64,000 nt of DNA from NCBI GenBank assembly GCA_049841135.1, contig JASGHK010000004.1:62001-126000 (forward strand). Reading direction: 5' to 3'. The position numbers were made by a program, and so were the translations under genes. This document shows positions 9,475 through 20,083 of this stretch, piece by piece. The stretch comes from JACRCT01 sp049841135 (lineage in GTDB: Bacteria; Myxococcota; Myxococcia; Myxococcales; UBA5297). The notes beneath the pieces were generated by a model, which saw only the letters and a program-made list of their open reading frames with translations, was not told where the DNA came from and did not search any database. The first letter of the stretch is position 1, and the number at the start of each line of letters is the position of its first letter.

Positions 9475-10916
<1,442 letters not shown>

Positions 10917-11007
10917 CGGCGAATTATCCCGGCCCTGCCCTATCGCACCGTTCGACGGCCACTCCACGCATGTCGATATGCACAAGCCAACAGATGACTA
11001 CTTCACC

Positions 11008-11035
11008 TTTACGTTGCTTCGCGCGGGCTTATGTA
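11008..11035 (+). promoter_or_regulatory. Possible sigma70 promoter before the RND operon
   Basis: TTTACG and TATGTA are separated by 16 bases in the AT-richest part of the 200-bp gap between the divergent helicase and efflux genes. The match to the consensus is weak, and no operator for a TetR/MarR-type regulator was recognised. This is a position-based guess. Confidence 0.22.
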
Positions 11036-11120
11036 TCGGGGCGTTAGCATCGCCGCGCGCTGGTGACACGCCCCGGCGTTTCCTCATAAAAACACCTGCC
11101 GTCATGCGGCGTTTGCATCC

Positions 11121-12589
11121 ATGAATCCTGCCGATCCTGAGCACGCGTCCTCCGCCAACCCCGTGCCGGCGAAACGGCCGCGACGCTGGCTGGGCAGCGT
11201 GGTCGCCGTCGCCGGCCTGGCCCTGCTGGGCGGCCTGGCCTGGTACCTGACGCACCGGCCCGCGGCCGAAGGCGCCGGCGGCATGCCGGCCATGGGCCCG
11301 GGCGGGCCCGGCGGGCCGGGTGGCCCGGGCGGCGGCCGTGGCGGGCGCGGCGGCGTCACCGTCGGCGTGGCCACCGCGACCATGGCCGACCTGCCGGTCA
11401 CGCTGGAGGCCCTGGGCACCGTGACCCCGGCGGCCACGGTCACCGTGCGCCCGCAGGTCTCCGGCGTGCTGGACCCAGGTGCTGTTCAAGGAAGGCCAGA
11501 TGGTCGAGCAAGGGCCAGCTGCTGGCGCAGATCGACCCCCGCCCCTTCGAGATGGCGCTGATGCAGGCCGCAGGGCACCCGCCTGCGCGACGAGGCGCAG
11601 CTGGAGAACGCGCGCCTCACGCTGGCAGCGCTACCAGACCCTGCTGACGCAGGACTCGATCGCACGCCAGGACGTGGATACCCAGGCCGCGCTGGTCAAG
11701 CAGCTGGAAGGCACCGTCATGTCCGACAAGCGCGGCCGAAGGCACCGCGCGGCTGAACCTGGGCTACACGCCGCATCATCGCGCCGCTCGCCGGCCGCGT
11801 GGGCCTGCGCGTCGTGGATGTCGGCAACATCGTCAGCAGCGGCGACGCCGACCGGCATGGCCGTGATCACCCAGATGGCGCCCGATCGACGTGCAGTTCA
11901 CCGTGCCGCAGGACTTCGTGCCGCAGAGTCGCTGGCGCCCGTGGCCAAGCGCCACGCTGCCGGTCACGCATCTTCGACCGTACCCGCACCACCGAACTGG
12001 ACCGCGGCAGTTTCTCGACCCTGGACAACCTGGTGGATACCACCACCGGCACCGTGAAGGCCAAGGCGCGCCTCGCCAACACCCAGGGCACGCTGTTCCC
12101 CAACCAGTTCGTCAACGTGCGCCTGCAGCTGCGCACCGATCAAGGACGCGGTCGTGGTGCCGGTGACCGCCGTGCGCACACGGCGACAACGGCGACTACG
12201 TCTATGTGTTCAACGACGGAGAAGCACCGTCTCACATGCGCCACGGTCAAGCGCGGCCAGGCCACCGTGGACCAGGTCGCAGATCGCCTAGGGCCTGCAG
12301 GCCGGCGAGAAGGTGATCACCGAAGGCGCGGACCGGCTGAAGGACGGCGCCAAGGTGCAGCTGCCGGGCGTCGCGATGCTGGTGCGGCCGCGGCGTCCGG
12401 CGCAAGGGTGCCGCGCGGTGTCGCGGCCGAGGCGCATCGGCCTCGGCGGCGCGTCGGTGGCCGCGGGCAAGGCGGCCGATGCCGGCGGTGCCCCGATGGC
12501 TTCCGGTTGGCGCGCGGCCGACGGCCGGGCGCCCAAGCCGCGCCCGACCCTCCGGCGGATCGAGGACGTACGCGCCGGCGTGCGCATGA
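11121..12589 (+). pseudogene. mdtA: RND efflux periplasmic adaptor (MdtA/HlyD family), many frameshifts
   Basis: The gene opens with an inner-membrane helix and a Gly/Pro-rich linker (GPGGPGGPGG), followed by TLEALGTVTPAATVTVRPQVSG, the start of the lipoyl/barrel-sandwich domain. Pieces of the remaining adaptor can be followed in alternating frames: FKEGQMVEQG, QDSIARQDVDTQAALVKQLE, GRVGLRVVDVGNIV, TLDNLVDTTTGTVKAKARL, and VITEGADRLKDGAKVQLPG. Extra single bases occur about every 30-100 nt from 11,475 on. The product of the intact gene links an inner-membrane RND pump to an outer-membrane channel. The end is placed where a TGA overlaps the pump start. The damage pattern suggests poor consensus sequence. 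Confidence 0.72.
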
Positions 12590-15500
12590 GTCCTTCCCGC
12601 CCCTTCATCCAGCGGCCGGTCGCCACCGCGCTGCTGATGCTGGCGATCGTGCTGGCCGGCCTGGTCGGCTTCAAGTTCCTGCCGCTGTCCGCGCTGCCGC
12701 AGGTCGATTTCCCGACCATCCAGGTGCAGACGCTCTACCCCGGCGCCAGCCCCGAGGTGATGAGCCAGCACCGTCACCGCGCCGCTGGAGCGCCAGTTCG
12801 GCCAGATGTCCGGGCCTGGAGCGCATGAGCTCGACCAGCGCGGCCGGCGTCTCCATCATCACGCTGCAGTTCGGCCTGGGCGAGACGCTGGACGTGGCCG
12901 AGCAGGAGGTGCAGGCCGCCATCAACGCCGGCGGCTCGCTGCTGCCGGCCGACTTGCCCGCGCCGCCCGTGTATGCCAAGGTGAACCCGGCCGATGCGCC
13001 GGTGCTCACCCTCGCCGTCACCTCCGACACCGTGCCGCTGACGGAGGTGCAGAACATCGTCAACACGCGGCTGGCGCAGAAGATCAGCCAGGTCATCGGG
13101 CGTGGGCCTGGTGACCCTGTCCGGCGGCCAGCGCCCTGCCGTGCGCATCCAGGCCGACACGCAGGCGCTGGCCACCTACGGCATCGGCCTCGATACGCTG
13201 CGCACCGCGATCATCGACCGCCAATGCGAACAGCGCCAAGGGCAGCTTCGACGGCCCGACGCGTTCCTACACCATCAATGCGAACGACCAGCTGCTGACG
13301 GCCGACGACTACAAGAACCTGATCGTCGCCTACAAGAACGGCGCGCCGGTACGCATGAGCGACGTCGCGCAGGTGGTCGACAGCGCCGAGAACGCGCAGC
13401 CTGGGTGCCTGGTCCGGCACTGACACCGGCCCATCATCGTCAACGTGCAGCGCCAGCCCGGCGCCAACGTGATCGCCACGGTCGACGCCATCAAGGCAGC
13501 GCCTGCCCGAGCTGCAAGCCGGCCTGCCCGCCGCGCTGCAAGTTGACCGTGCTGTCAGCGACCGCACCACCGGCATCCGCGCCTCGGTCGAGCACGTCGA
13601 GATGGAACTGGTGCTGGCCGTGGTACTGGTGGTGCTGGTGATCTTCTTCTTCCTGCACAGCCTGCGCGCCACCGTGATCGCCAGCCTGGCCGTGCCGATC
13701 TCGCTGATCGGCACCTGCGGCGTGATGTATCTGCTGGGCTACAGCCTGAACAATCTGAGCCTGATGGCGCTGACCATCGCCACCGGCTTCGTGGTCGACG
13801 ACGCCATCGTCATGATCGAGAACATCGCGCGCTACATCGAGGAAGGCGAGACGCCCATCGCGGCGGCGCTGAAGGGCGCGACGCAGATCGGCTTCACCAT
13901 CATCTCGCTGACCGTGTCGCTGATCGCGGTGCTGATCCCGCTGCTGTTCATGGGCGACGTGGTGGGCCGGCTGTTCCGCGAGTTCGCCGTCACGCTGGCG
14001 ATCACGATCCTGATCTCGGCCGTGGTCTCGCTGACCCTGGTGCCGATGATGTCGGCCCGCTGGCTGACAGGCCACGAGCACGCACGACCCGGCGCACGCG
14101 CGCAAGACCCAGGCTTCTTCGACCGCGTGATCGGCGCGCTACGAAGCCTCGCTGACTGGGTGCTGGCACCGCCAGGGCGCTGACGCTGCTGGTCGGCGCT
14201 GGGCACGCTGGTGCTGACCGTGCTGCTCTACATGCTGATCCCCAAGGGGCTGTTCCCGACGCAGGACACCGGCCAGCTGCAGGCGCGCGTGGAGGCGGCG
14301 CAGGACGTGTCTCGTACGCGCGCATGGCGGAATTACAGCAGGCAGGCCGCCGTGCGCCATCCTGGAAGATCCGGACGTGGACAACGCTCAGCTCGCTTCG
14401 TCGGCGTGGACGCGGCCAACAACACCATGCTCACACCGGCCGCATGCTGATCAACCTGAAGACGCGACCGCGACAACCAGGACGAGGTGATGGAGCGCCT
14501 GCGCCAGCGCGTGCCGCGCAGGTGCGCCGGCGTGACGCTGTATCTGCAGCCGACGCAGGACCTGACCATCGACGCCGAGACCGGCCCGACCCAGTACCGC
14601 GTCTCGCATCGAAGGCGCCGACACCGCCGACCGTGAGCGTAGTGGGCCAACAAGCTGGTGGCGCAGCATGCGCACGCAAGCCCAGCTGCGCAACGCGTCG
14701 ACCGACGCCGGCGCCGCAGGGCCGGCGGCCTTCGTCGACATCGACCGCGACACCGCCTCGCGCCTGTCGATCACCGCCAGCCGCCGTCGACGACGCGCTC
14801 TACAGCGCCTTCGGCCAGCGCATCGTCTCGACCATCTTCACCGAGACCAACCAGTACCGCGTGATCCTGGAGGCGCGGCCGACCAGCTGACCACGCCGCG
14901 ATTCGCTGGGCGACCTGCACCTGAGGACCAGCTCGGGCACGCCGACGCCGCTGTCGGCCATCGCCACTATCAGCGAGGAACCGGCGCCGCTGCAGGTCAC
15001 CCATGTCGCGCAGTACCCGGCCACCACGATAGGCTTCGATACCGCACAGGGCGTCTCGCTGGGCCGCGCGGTGGATGCGATCCGCCAGGCAGCCAAGGAC
15101 ATCGAGAATGCCGCGCAGCCGTCTCGATGACTTTCCTGGGCGCTGCGGGCGCCTACGAGAAGTCGCTGTCCAACCAGCTGTGGCTGATCCTCGCTGCCGT
15201 GGTGTGCGTCTACATCGTGCTGGGCGTACTGTATGAAAGCTATATCCACCCGCTGACCATCCTGTCCACCCTGCCCTCGGCCGGCGTGGGCGCGCTGCTC
15301 GCGCTGATGGTCACCGGCCAGGACCTGGGCGTGATCGGGATCATCGGCATCATCCTGCTGATCGGCATCGTGAAGAAGAACGCGATCATGATGATCGACT
15401 TCGCGATCGATGCGGAACGCAATGAAGGCAAGGCGCCGCATGAAGCGATCCGCCAGGCTGCGCTGCTGCGCTTCCGTCCTATCCTGATGACCACGCTGGC

Positions 15501-15714
15501 GGCGCTGTTCGCCGCCGTGCCGCTGATGTTCGGCTGGGGCGAAGGCGCTGAGCTGCGCCGGCCGCTCGGCCTGTCCATCTTCGGCGGCCTGGTGGTGTCG
15601 CAGCTGTTGACGTTGTAGACAACGCCGGTGATCTACCTGGGCTTCGACCGCCTGGGCCAGCGCTGGGGGGGTCTCTTCGCTTCGCGGGGGAGGTTGTTGA
15701 TGCTCCTGATTTGA
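12586..15714 (+). pseudogene. mdtB: RND efflux pump subunit (MdtB-like), many frameshifts and an internal stop
   Basis: The start MSPSRPFIQRPVATALLML is the usual RND N-terminus with the first membrane helix, followed by ALPQVDFPTI. Intact stretches include the periplasmic pore domain, and a 500-bp undamaged part (about 13,580-14,080) with VFFFLHSLRATVIASLAVP-like helices and ATGFVVDDAIVMIEN, where the two Asp form the proton relay. A late stretch holds IILLIGIVKKNAIMMIDFA. Outside these, single-base indels recur. Near the end a TAG at 15616 stands where TAC would give LYTTPVIYLGFD, and the frame then stays open to TGA at 15714. The homologous E. coli pump works as MdtB2C. Assignment to B rather than C is from gene order. 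Confidence 0.75.
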
Positions 15715-16520
15715 AGCTCCGCCTTGCTTTTGTCCCGTTCTGCTTGGGGGCCCTGCGCCTGGATTTTCGGCCCGGCGGCCGACCTACTTTCTTGCTTGTG
15801 CAAGAAAGTAGGCAAAGAACACACCCCGACGTCCTCGTCGCCGTGGTCACGGGCGATCCCCTGTGGTGCTCTTGGGCTTCGGGGTGGGTGTCCCAACTCC
15901 CTCCGCGAGCTTCGCTCGCTGCGGTCAGACAGAGGCCACCCAGTCAGTCCACGAAGCGCGCTGCGCGCGCACCCCGAAGCCCTGTGCTCCTCGGCGAGGC
16001 CGACGGGGACCCCGGGAGGCCTCGGTTCGTGGCCGACAACGGACGCTACGCGTCCTCGCAGAGCTGGCACCGTCAGAAGGTTCTCCACCCAACTTCACCG
16101 CACCAAGGTCCGCACCGGCTCGGCGAGGGCACGCAGTGCCCGTCGTCCATCTCGAACCGGGGTTCAATGGGGCCCCGTTGGCGCCGCCGAGGAGCACAGG
16201 ACTTCGGGCCGCACGCGCAGCGCATCGTGAAACTGACTGGGTGGCCTCTGTCTGACCGCAGCGGCCACAGGCCGCGGAGGGAGTTGGGACACCCGGCCCG
16301 AAGTCCGCGCACCGCAGGGAACCCTTCGCGAAGCGAAGGGCGGCGACGTCGGGGTGTGCTTTGGTATGCACCTAACTTGGCTTCGCCAAGTGAGTGCATC
16401 CCCGCTGCGCGACCTTTGCCTTCTTTCTTTGCACAAGCAAAGAAAGAGGTCGCCCGCCGGGGCGAAATCCCGGCGCAGCGCACTCAAACCGAACGGGACA
16501 AGAGCAAAACAAGAAGAGGG
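15715..16520. repeat. Long imperfect inverted repeat with nested hairpins between two RND pump genes
   Basis: No gene is supported here. The left half (about 15,720-16,085) and the reverse complement of the right half (about 16,090-16,520) align over most of their length. Shared blocks are a TTTTGTCCCGTTC block, a hairpin block, ACACCCCGACGTC, GTGTCCCAACTCCCTCCGC, GCGGTCAGACAGAGGCCACC and TGTGCTCCTCGGCG. Each arm has its own small stems: 15783-15812 (13-bp stem, TTGT loop) against 16422-16447 (11-bp stem), and 15905-15919 against 16261-16275. The stem sequences differ but still pair. Further hairpins lie at 16322-16340 and 16376-16390. Open frames crossing this stretch read through the repeat and have no family resemblance. 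Confidence 0.8.
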
Positions 16521-16527
16521 AGCAGCC

Positions 16528-17192
16528 ATGAACCTCTCCCGCCCCTTCGTCACAAGACCAATAGCGACGATCCTGCTCACCATCGGCGTGGCGCTATCCG
16601 GCATCGCTGCCTTCGTCCTGCCCGTGGCCCCCCTGCCCCGAGGTCGACTTCCCGACCATCAGCGTCACCGCCAGCCTCCCCGGCGCCAGCCCCCAAACCA
16701 TGGCCACCAGCGTCGCCACCCCGCTGGAGCGCAGGCTGGGCACCATCGCCGGCGTCACCGAGATGACGTCCCAGAGTTCGACAGGATCGAGCCGCATCAC
16801 GCTGCAGTTCGACCTCGACCGCAACATCGACGGCGCCGCCCGCGAGGTGCAGGCCGCCATCAACGCCACGCGCGTGGACCTGCCCGCCACGCTGCGCAGC
16901 AACCCCACCTACCGCAAGATGAACCCGGCCGACGCGCCGGTCATCATCCTGGCGCTCACCTCCAAGACCCGCACGCCAGGGCAGATCTACGACGCTGTGT
17001 CCAACATCGTCAGCCAGAAGCTGTCGCAGGTCGAAGGCGTGGGCGACGTGGAGATCGGTGGCGGCTCGCTGCCGGCCGTGCGCGTGGACCTCATCCCCTA
17101 TGCGCTGCACAAGTGGGGCATCAGCAGCGAGGACGTGCGGGCGGCCATCCAGGCAGCCAGTGCCAACCGGCCCAAGGGCGCCATCGAGGGCG
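16528..17192 (+). pseudogene. mdtC: RND efflux pump subunit (MdtC-like), frameshifted and truncated at junction
   Basis: The ATG at 16528 follows AGAGGGAGC, a good ribosome binding site. The N-terminus MNLSRPFVTRPIATILLTIG and the following porter-domain sequence (EVDFPTISVTASLPGAS, ATPLERRLGTIAGV, REVQAAINATRVDLP) are those of the second pump of an MdtBC pair. One extra C at about 16,640 shifts the frame. The reading then runs cleanly to ANRPKGAIE near 17,180 and stops matching. What follows is a complete cyclase gene of another type. About 220 of some 1,030 residues remain, so the gene is cut by the junction, not by a stop codon. Confidence 0.82.
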
Positions 17193-17193
17193 A
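17180..17193. other. Probable junction of two unrelated sequences
   Basis: The RND pump reading ends in mid-domain after PKGAIE, and within a few bases a cyclase gene begins whose neighbours are all of another gene repertoire. Left of the point most genes carry frameshifts; right of it most are intact. No transposase, integrase, tRNA or target duplication marks the point. An assembly join is the simplest explanation. Confidence 0.7.
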
Positions 17194-18137
17194 TGGGCTT
17201 CTTGCGGCACGTCGAGGACACCGAGCCGGTGACCTTCCTGCAGCGCGTCTTCATCCCGCTGCTCGAGCGCCTGGTGGCCGCCGTCAACTCCGAGGCCCGG
17301 GAGAACATCCTCAACGCCGACGCCGGTCCCACCGTCCGCTCGCGCGACTGGGCCATCGCCTTCACCGACATGCAGAACTTCACCTCGCTGATGGAGACCT
17401 TCGGCCAGGACGGCTTCACGGCCATCAACGAGTACTTCCGGCACAGCGCCGCGGTGGTCGCCGAGCACGGCGGCGACATCTTCGAGCACACCGGCGACGG
17501 CTTCATCGTCACGCTCGCCGGCGAGGGCAAGGAGCGGCGCGCCTTCAGCGCCGGCGTGCGGATCATCCAGGCGCTGGAGCGGATCACCGAGACCGAGGAG
17601 TGGCGACACCTGCTGCCGCACCCGGCCTGGCGCGACGGGACGCTGCGGCGCATCCGCACCCGCATCGGCATCCACAAGGGCGTGGTCACCACCGGGCGCA
17701 TCGGCAACGAGCGGGTCTGCCGCTACGGGATGATCGGCGAGGCCGCCAACATCGCCTCGCGCCTGGAGTCGGCCAACAAGCAGTTCGGGACCTGGCTGCT
17801 GGTGACCGAGGACATCGCCGCCCACGCGCCCGAGGAGCTGCGGCCCCAGACCCGGCGCATCGACCGCGTCGTCGTCGTGGGCACCAAGACACCGGTATCG
17901 ATCTTCACCTACGACTTCGAGCCTCCCGCGCGCTACGCGGAGTTCCGCCAGGCCTTCGACGCCGGCGTCGACCGCTATGTCGACGGCAACTGGGAGGCGG
18001 CCCGCGATCGCCTGGAGGCGGCCCGGACGCTCTGGCCCGAGGACCCCGCCTGCGCCGCGCTGCTCAAGCGCCTGGAGCAGCTAGGCACGGTGGCGCCCGC
18101 CGACTGGCCCGGCGCGTTCAAGATGGCCCAGAAGTGA
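17193..18137 (+). CDS. Class III adenylate/guanylate cyclase
   Basis: The 314-residue product has a class III cyclase catalytic domain from about residue 50 to 225. The two metal-binding aspartates are D59 (FTDMQNFT) and D102 (HTGDGFIV). The region RIGIHKGVVTTGRIG and the later GEAANIASRLE carry the Asn and Arg of the transition-state site. The C-terminal 70 residues look like a short helical (TPR-like) segment (YVDGNWEAARDRLEAAR). There is no membrane segment. The N-terminal helix (FLRHVEDTEPVTFLQRVF) may be incomplete, because the start lies exactly at the suspected junction. Whether it makes cAMP or cGMP cannot be settled by reading alone. Confidence 0.85.
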   Translation: MGFLRHVEDTEPVTFLQRVFIPLLERLVAAVNSEARENILNADAGPTVRSRDWAIAFTDMQNFTSLMETFGQDGFTAINEYFRHSAAVVAEHGGDIFEHTGDGFIVTLAGEGKERRAFSAGVRIIQALERITETEEWRHLLPHPAWRDGTLRRIRTRIGIHKGVVTTGRIGNERVCRYGMIGEAANIASRLESANKQFGTWLLVTEDIAAHAPEELRPQTRRIDRVVVVGTKTPVSIFTYDFEPPARYAEFRQAFDAGVDRYVDGNWEAARDRLEAARTLWPEDPACAALLKRLEQLGTVAPADWPGAFKMAQK

Positions 18138-18154
18138 CGAGCCTCACCCCCTGA

Positions 18155-18191
18155 CCCCCTCTCCGGCTTCGCGAGCTTCGCGGAGAGGGGG
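18155..18191 (+). terminator. Hairpin after cyclase gene
   Basis: A perfect 11-bp stem (CCCCCTCTCCG with CGGAGAGGGGG) encloses a 15-base loop, 17 bases behind the cyclase stop. No T-run follows. Termination is inferred from place and strength. Confidence 0.5.
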
Positions 18192-18499
18192 AACCCGGCG
18201 CGGGGTCCGGGGCGAGGTTGGACCGAGGCCCAGGGAGAGGACCCGTGCCGCCAGTGCCTTCTTCTTCTGGAGGACCCCAGGTAGCGTCCCACTGTGCGGG
18301 AGCCTCGGCTTCGAGGCTTGTCGGGCGTTGCCGATGAGAATCGCCGAAGGGTTGCTAAAGATATGTCAGCACCCATCAACATGGAGCAAGGGTGGCTGCG
18401 GTCACTGCCCTCTCGTGGGGGAAACGTGGTGAGAGCAAAGTCCATGGATCGCGTCGAGAAGAGGCTCGCGCTGCTTGCCTCTCCGCTCGGGGTGTCGCG
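18192..18499. other. Gap without a supported gene before sirtuin
   Basis: This stretch holds a possible short frame on the plus strand (18294-18503, 69 codons), but it has no family resemblance and no ribosome binding site that I trust. The part 18,330-18,450 is lower in GC than its surroundings, as expected for a promoter or leader. No riboswitch or tRNA pattern was recognised. Confidence 0.4.
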
Positions 18500-19228
18500 A
18501 TGAGGATTTCCAAGAAGACCCAGGTGTTCGTGCTGACCGGCGCGGGAGTGAGCGCCGAGAGCGGCGTGCGCACGTTCCGTGACTCCAACGGACTGTGGGA
18601 GGAGCACCGCGTCGAGGACGTGGCCTCCCCCGAGGGCTGGGAGCGCGACGCCACGCTCGTCTGGCGCTTCTACTCGGAGCGCCGGCGGCAGGCGAAGGCG
18701 GTCGCTCCCAACCCGGCGCACCTGGCGCTCGCCCGCCTCGAGGAGCACTTGGGCGACGGCTTCTTCCTCTGCACCCAGAACGTCGACGGGCTGCACGAGG
18801 CCGCCGGGTCACGGAGGCTCGTCCACATGCACGGCGAGCTCGCCAAGAGCCGCTGCGAGAACCCGGCCTGCAGGAGCGAGCCGTTCTCCGACGACGGCCT
18901 GTACCTCTCGGGCGAGCAGATCCCCAAGTGCCACCTCTGCGGCTCGCGCATCCGCCCGCACATCGTCTGGTTCGGCGAGATGCCGTTCGACATGCACCTC
19001 ATCCAGCGAAAGGTGCAGGCCTGCGATCTCTTCCTGTGCGTCGGCAGCTCCGGGCTCGTCTACCCCGCCGCCGGGCTCGTCCGCGAGGTCCGCTACCGCC
19101 AGCAGAACGGCGAGCCGTGCCGCTCGGTGTACGTGGGCCTCGAGTCGCCCGAGAACGCCGGCGCCTTCGACGAGGTGGTCACAGGGAAGGCGGGCGAGGT
19201 GCTTCCGAAGCTGCTGGAGCTTTCGTAG
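18500..19228 (+). CDS. NAD-dependent protein deacylase, sirtuin family (CobB-like)
   Basis: This 242-residue sirtuin has the NAD-binding motif TGAGVSAESG (residues 13-22), TQNVDGLH (92-99), and the catalytic His in MHGEL (H111). A structural zinc site is formed by C119, C124, C144 and C147. It is followed by RPHIVWFGEMPFDM, close to the bacterial class III pattern. Such enzymes remove acetyl or longer acyl groups from lysine while consuming NAD. The start at 18500 gives MRISKKTQVF, which fits the family's short N-terminus. The gene overlaps the convergent exported-protein gene by 50 bp at its 3' end. Confidence 0.9.
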   Translation: MRISKKTQVFVLTGAGVSAESGVRTFRDSNGLWEEHRVEDVASPEGWERDATLVWRFYSERRRQAKAVAPNPAHLALARLEEHLGDGFFLCTQNVDGLHEAAGSRRLVHMHGELAKSRCENPACRSEPFSDDGLYLSGEQIPKCHLCGSRIRPHIVWFGEMPFDMHLIQRKVQACDLFLCVGSSGLVYPAAGLVREVRYRQQNGEPCRSVYVGLESPENAGAFDEVVTGKAGEVLPKLLELS

Positions 19229-19943
19229 CCGCCGTCTTCTTCGCGGGCGCGGGCGGCACCTGCGTCGGGACCGGCCGCTGCAGCAGCCAGTCGACCACTC
19301 GCGCGTCGGCGAACGCCGGCCCGACGACGTGGAGCGTGGAGACGAGCGCACCCGCAAGCTCCGGCGCTTCGCACGTGACCGCCTTGGTGCCCAAGTAGGA
19401 CGAGTGGCAGAAGCGCGCCGCGTCGCCGTCGATGCGGATGAACCCGACGTGGTAGTCGAGCCCCACCACGTACCAGCCGTCCCCCTGCTTGCGCACCTGG
19501 TCGATCACCTGGGCGTTGGTCTGGTTCTTCAGCCGCAGGATACGCGCGGCCGGAGCGAGCGAGCGGACGATGTACTCGCTCGCCTGCTGGGCCATCCGCA
19601 CCCGCTCGACGCGCAAACCCGCATCGCGCAGCACGGTGGAGACGAAGTAGCCGCAGGCGATGGCCCCCGAACCGGGCGTCTCCGACACGCCATAGAACTC
19701 CCACGGCGTTCCGTACCAGGCGGGCACCAGTTCCTCGTCGAGCGCGCGAGAGAGCCGGTCGCGTGCGCGTGAGAGGACCTCCGGCCGCTCCTTCGCCTTG
19801 CCCTTCTGGTACTGCGCCGCGAGCTCGGCCCGGTCCTTCTCCAGGCGAGCGAGCGCGTCGGCGTAGCGGGTCGCGGCGTCCGGCTCGGCCGAGAGCGCGG
19901 ACAGGGTCAGGGCGGCGGCTGTGGCGGCGAGCAGGCAGGTCAT
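19179..19943 (-). CDS. Exported protein with possible papain-like (NlpC/P60-type) fold
   Basis: The protein of about 254 residues has an N-terminal signal peptide (MTCLLAATAAALTLSALSA). A coiled, charged helix follows, then SGAIACGYFVSTVLRDAGL, and later GLDYHVGFIRID and FCHSSYLG. A Cys in a helix N-terminus followed by a His in a beta strand is the order of NlpC/P60-like cysteine hydrolases, so a peptidoglycan or peptide hydrolase is possible, but the similarity is only by pattern. The C-terminus is Ala/Pro/Lys-rich and disordered. An upstream TTG at 19961 closer to an AGGAGG is an alternative start. Confidence 0.68.
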   Translation of the reverse strand: MTCLLAATAAALTLSALSAEPDAATRYADALARLEKDRAELAAQYQKGKAKERPEVLSRARDRLSRALDEELVPAWYGTPWEFYGVSETPGSGAIACGYFVSTVLRDAGLRVERVRMAQQASEYIVRSLAPAARILRLKNQTNAQVIDQVRKQGDGWYVVGLDYHVGFIRIDGDAARFCHSSYLGTKAVTCEAPELAGALVSTLHVVGPAFADARVVDWLLQRPVPTQVPPAPAKKTAATKAPAASEAPRPPSL

Positions 19944-20083
19944 GCCGCGGTGACATGGCAACCCTCCTGCCAGAGCCGAACCCGGCGGAATGACGGACCT
20001 TTCCCTCGAGCCTCTGCGCTACGCCCCGTCGCAACCTGCAACGGGCCTTTGCACGGCCGGCCGTGGTAGAGCTTCGCTCCACC

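Noticed and set aside
15711..16766. Several overlapping open frames on both strands in the inverted repeat
   Set aside because: They read through the repeat arms, mirror each other on the two strands and show no protein family.
18330..18460. Possible cyclic di-GMP riboswitch in the lower-GC leader
   Set aside because: The conserved core strings of the GEMM class could not be found; only scattered AAAG and GGAAAC words occur.
18294..18503. 69-codon frame before the sirtuin gene
   Set aside because: No ribosome binding site, no family resemblance, and it ends inside the sirtuin start region.
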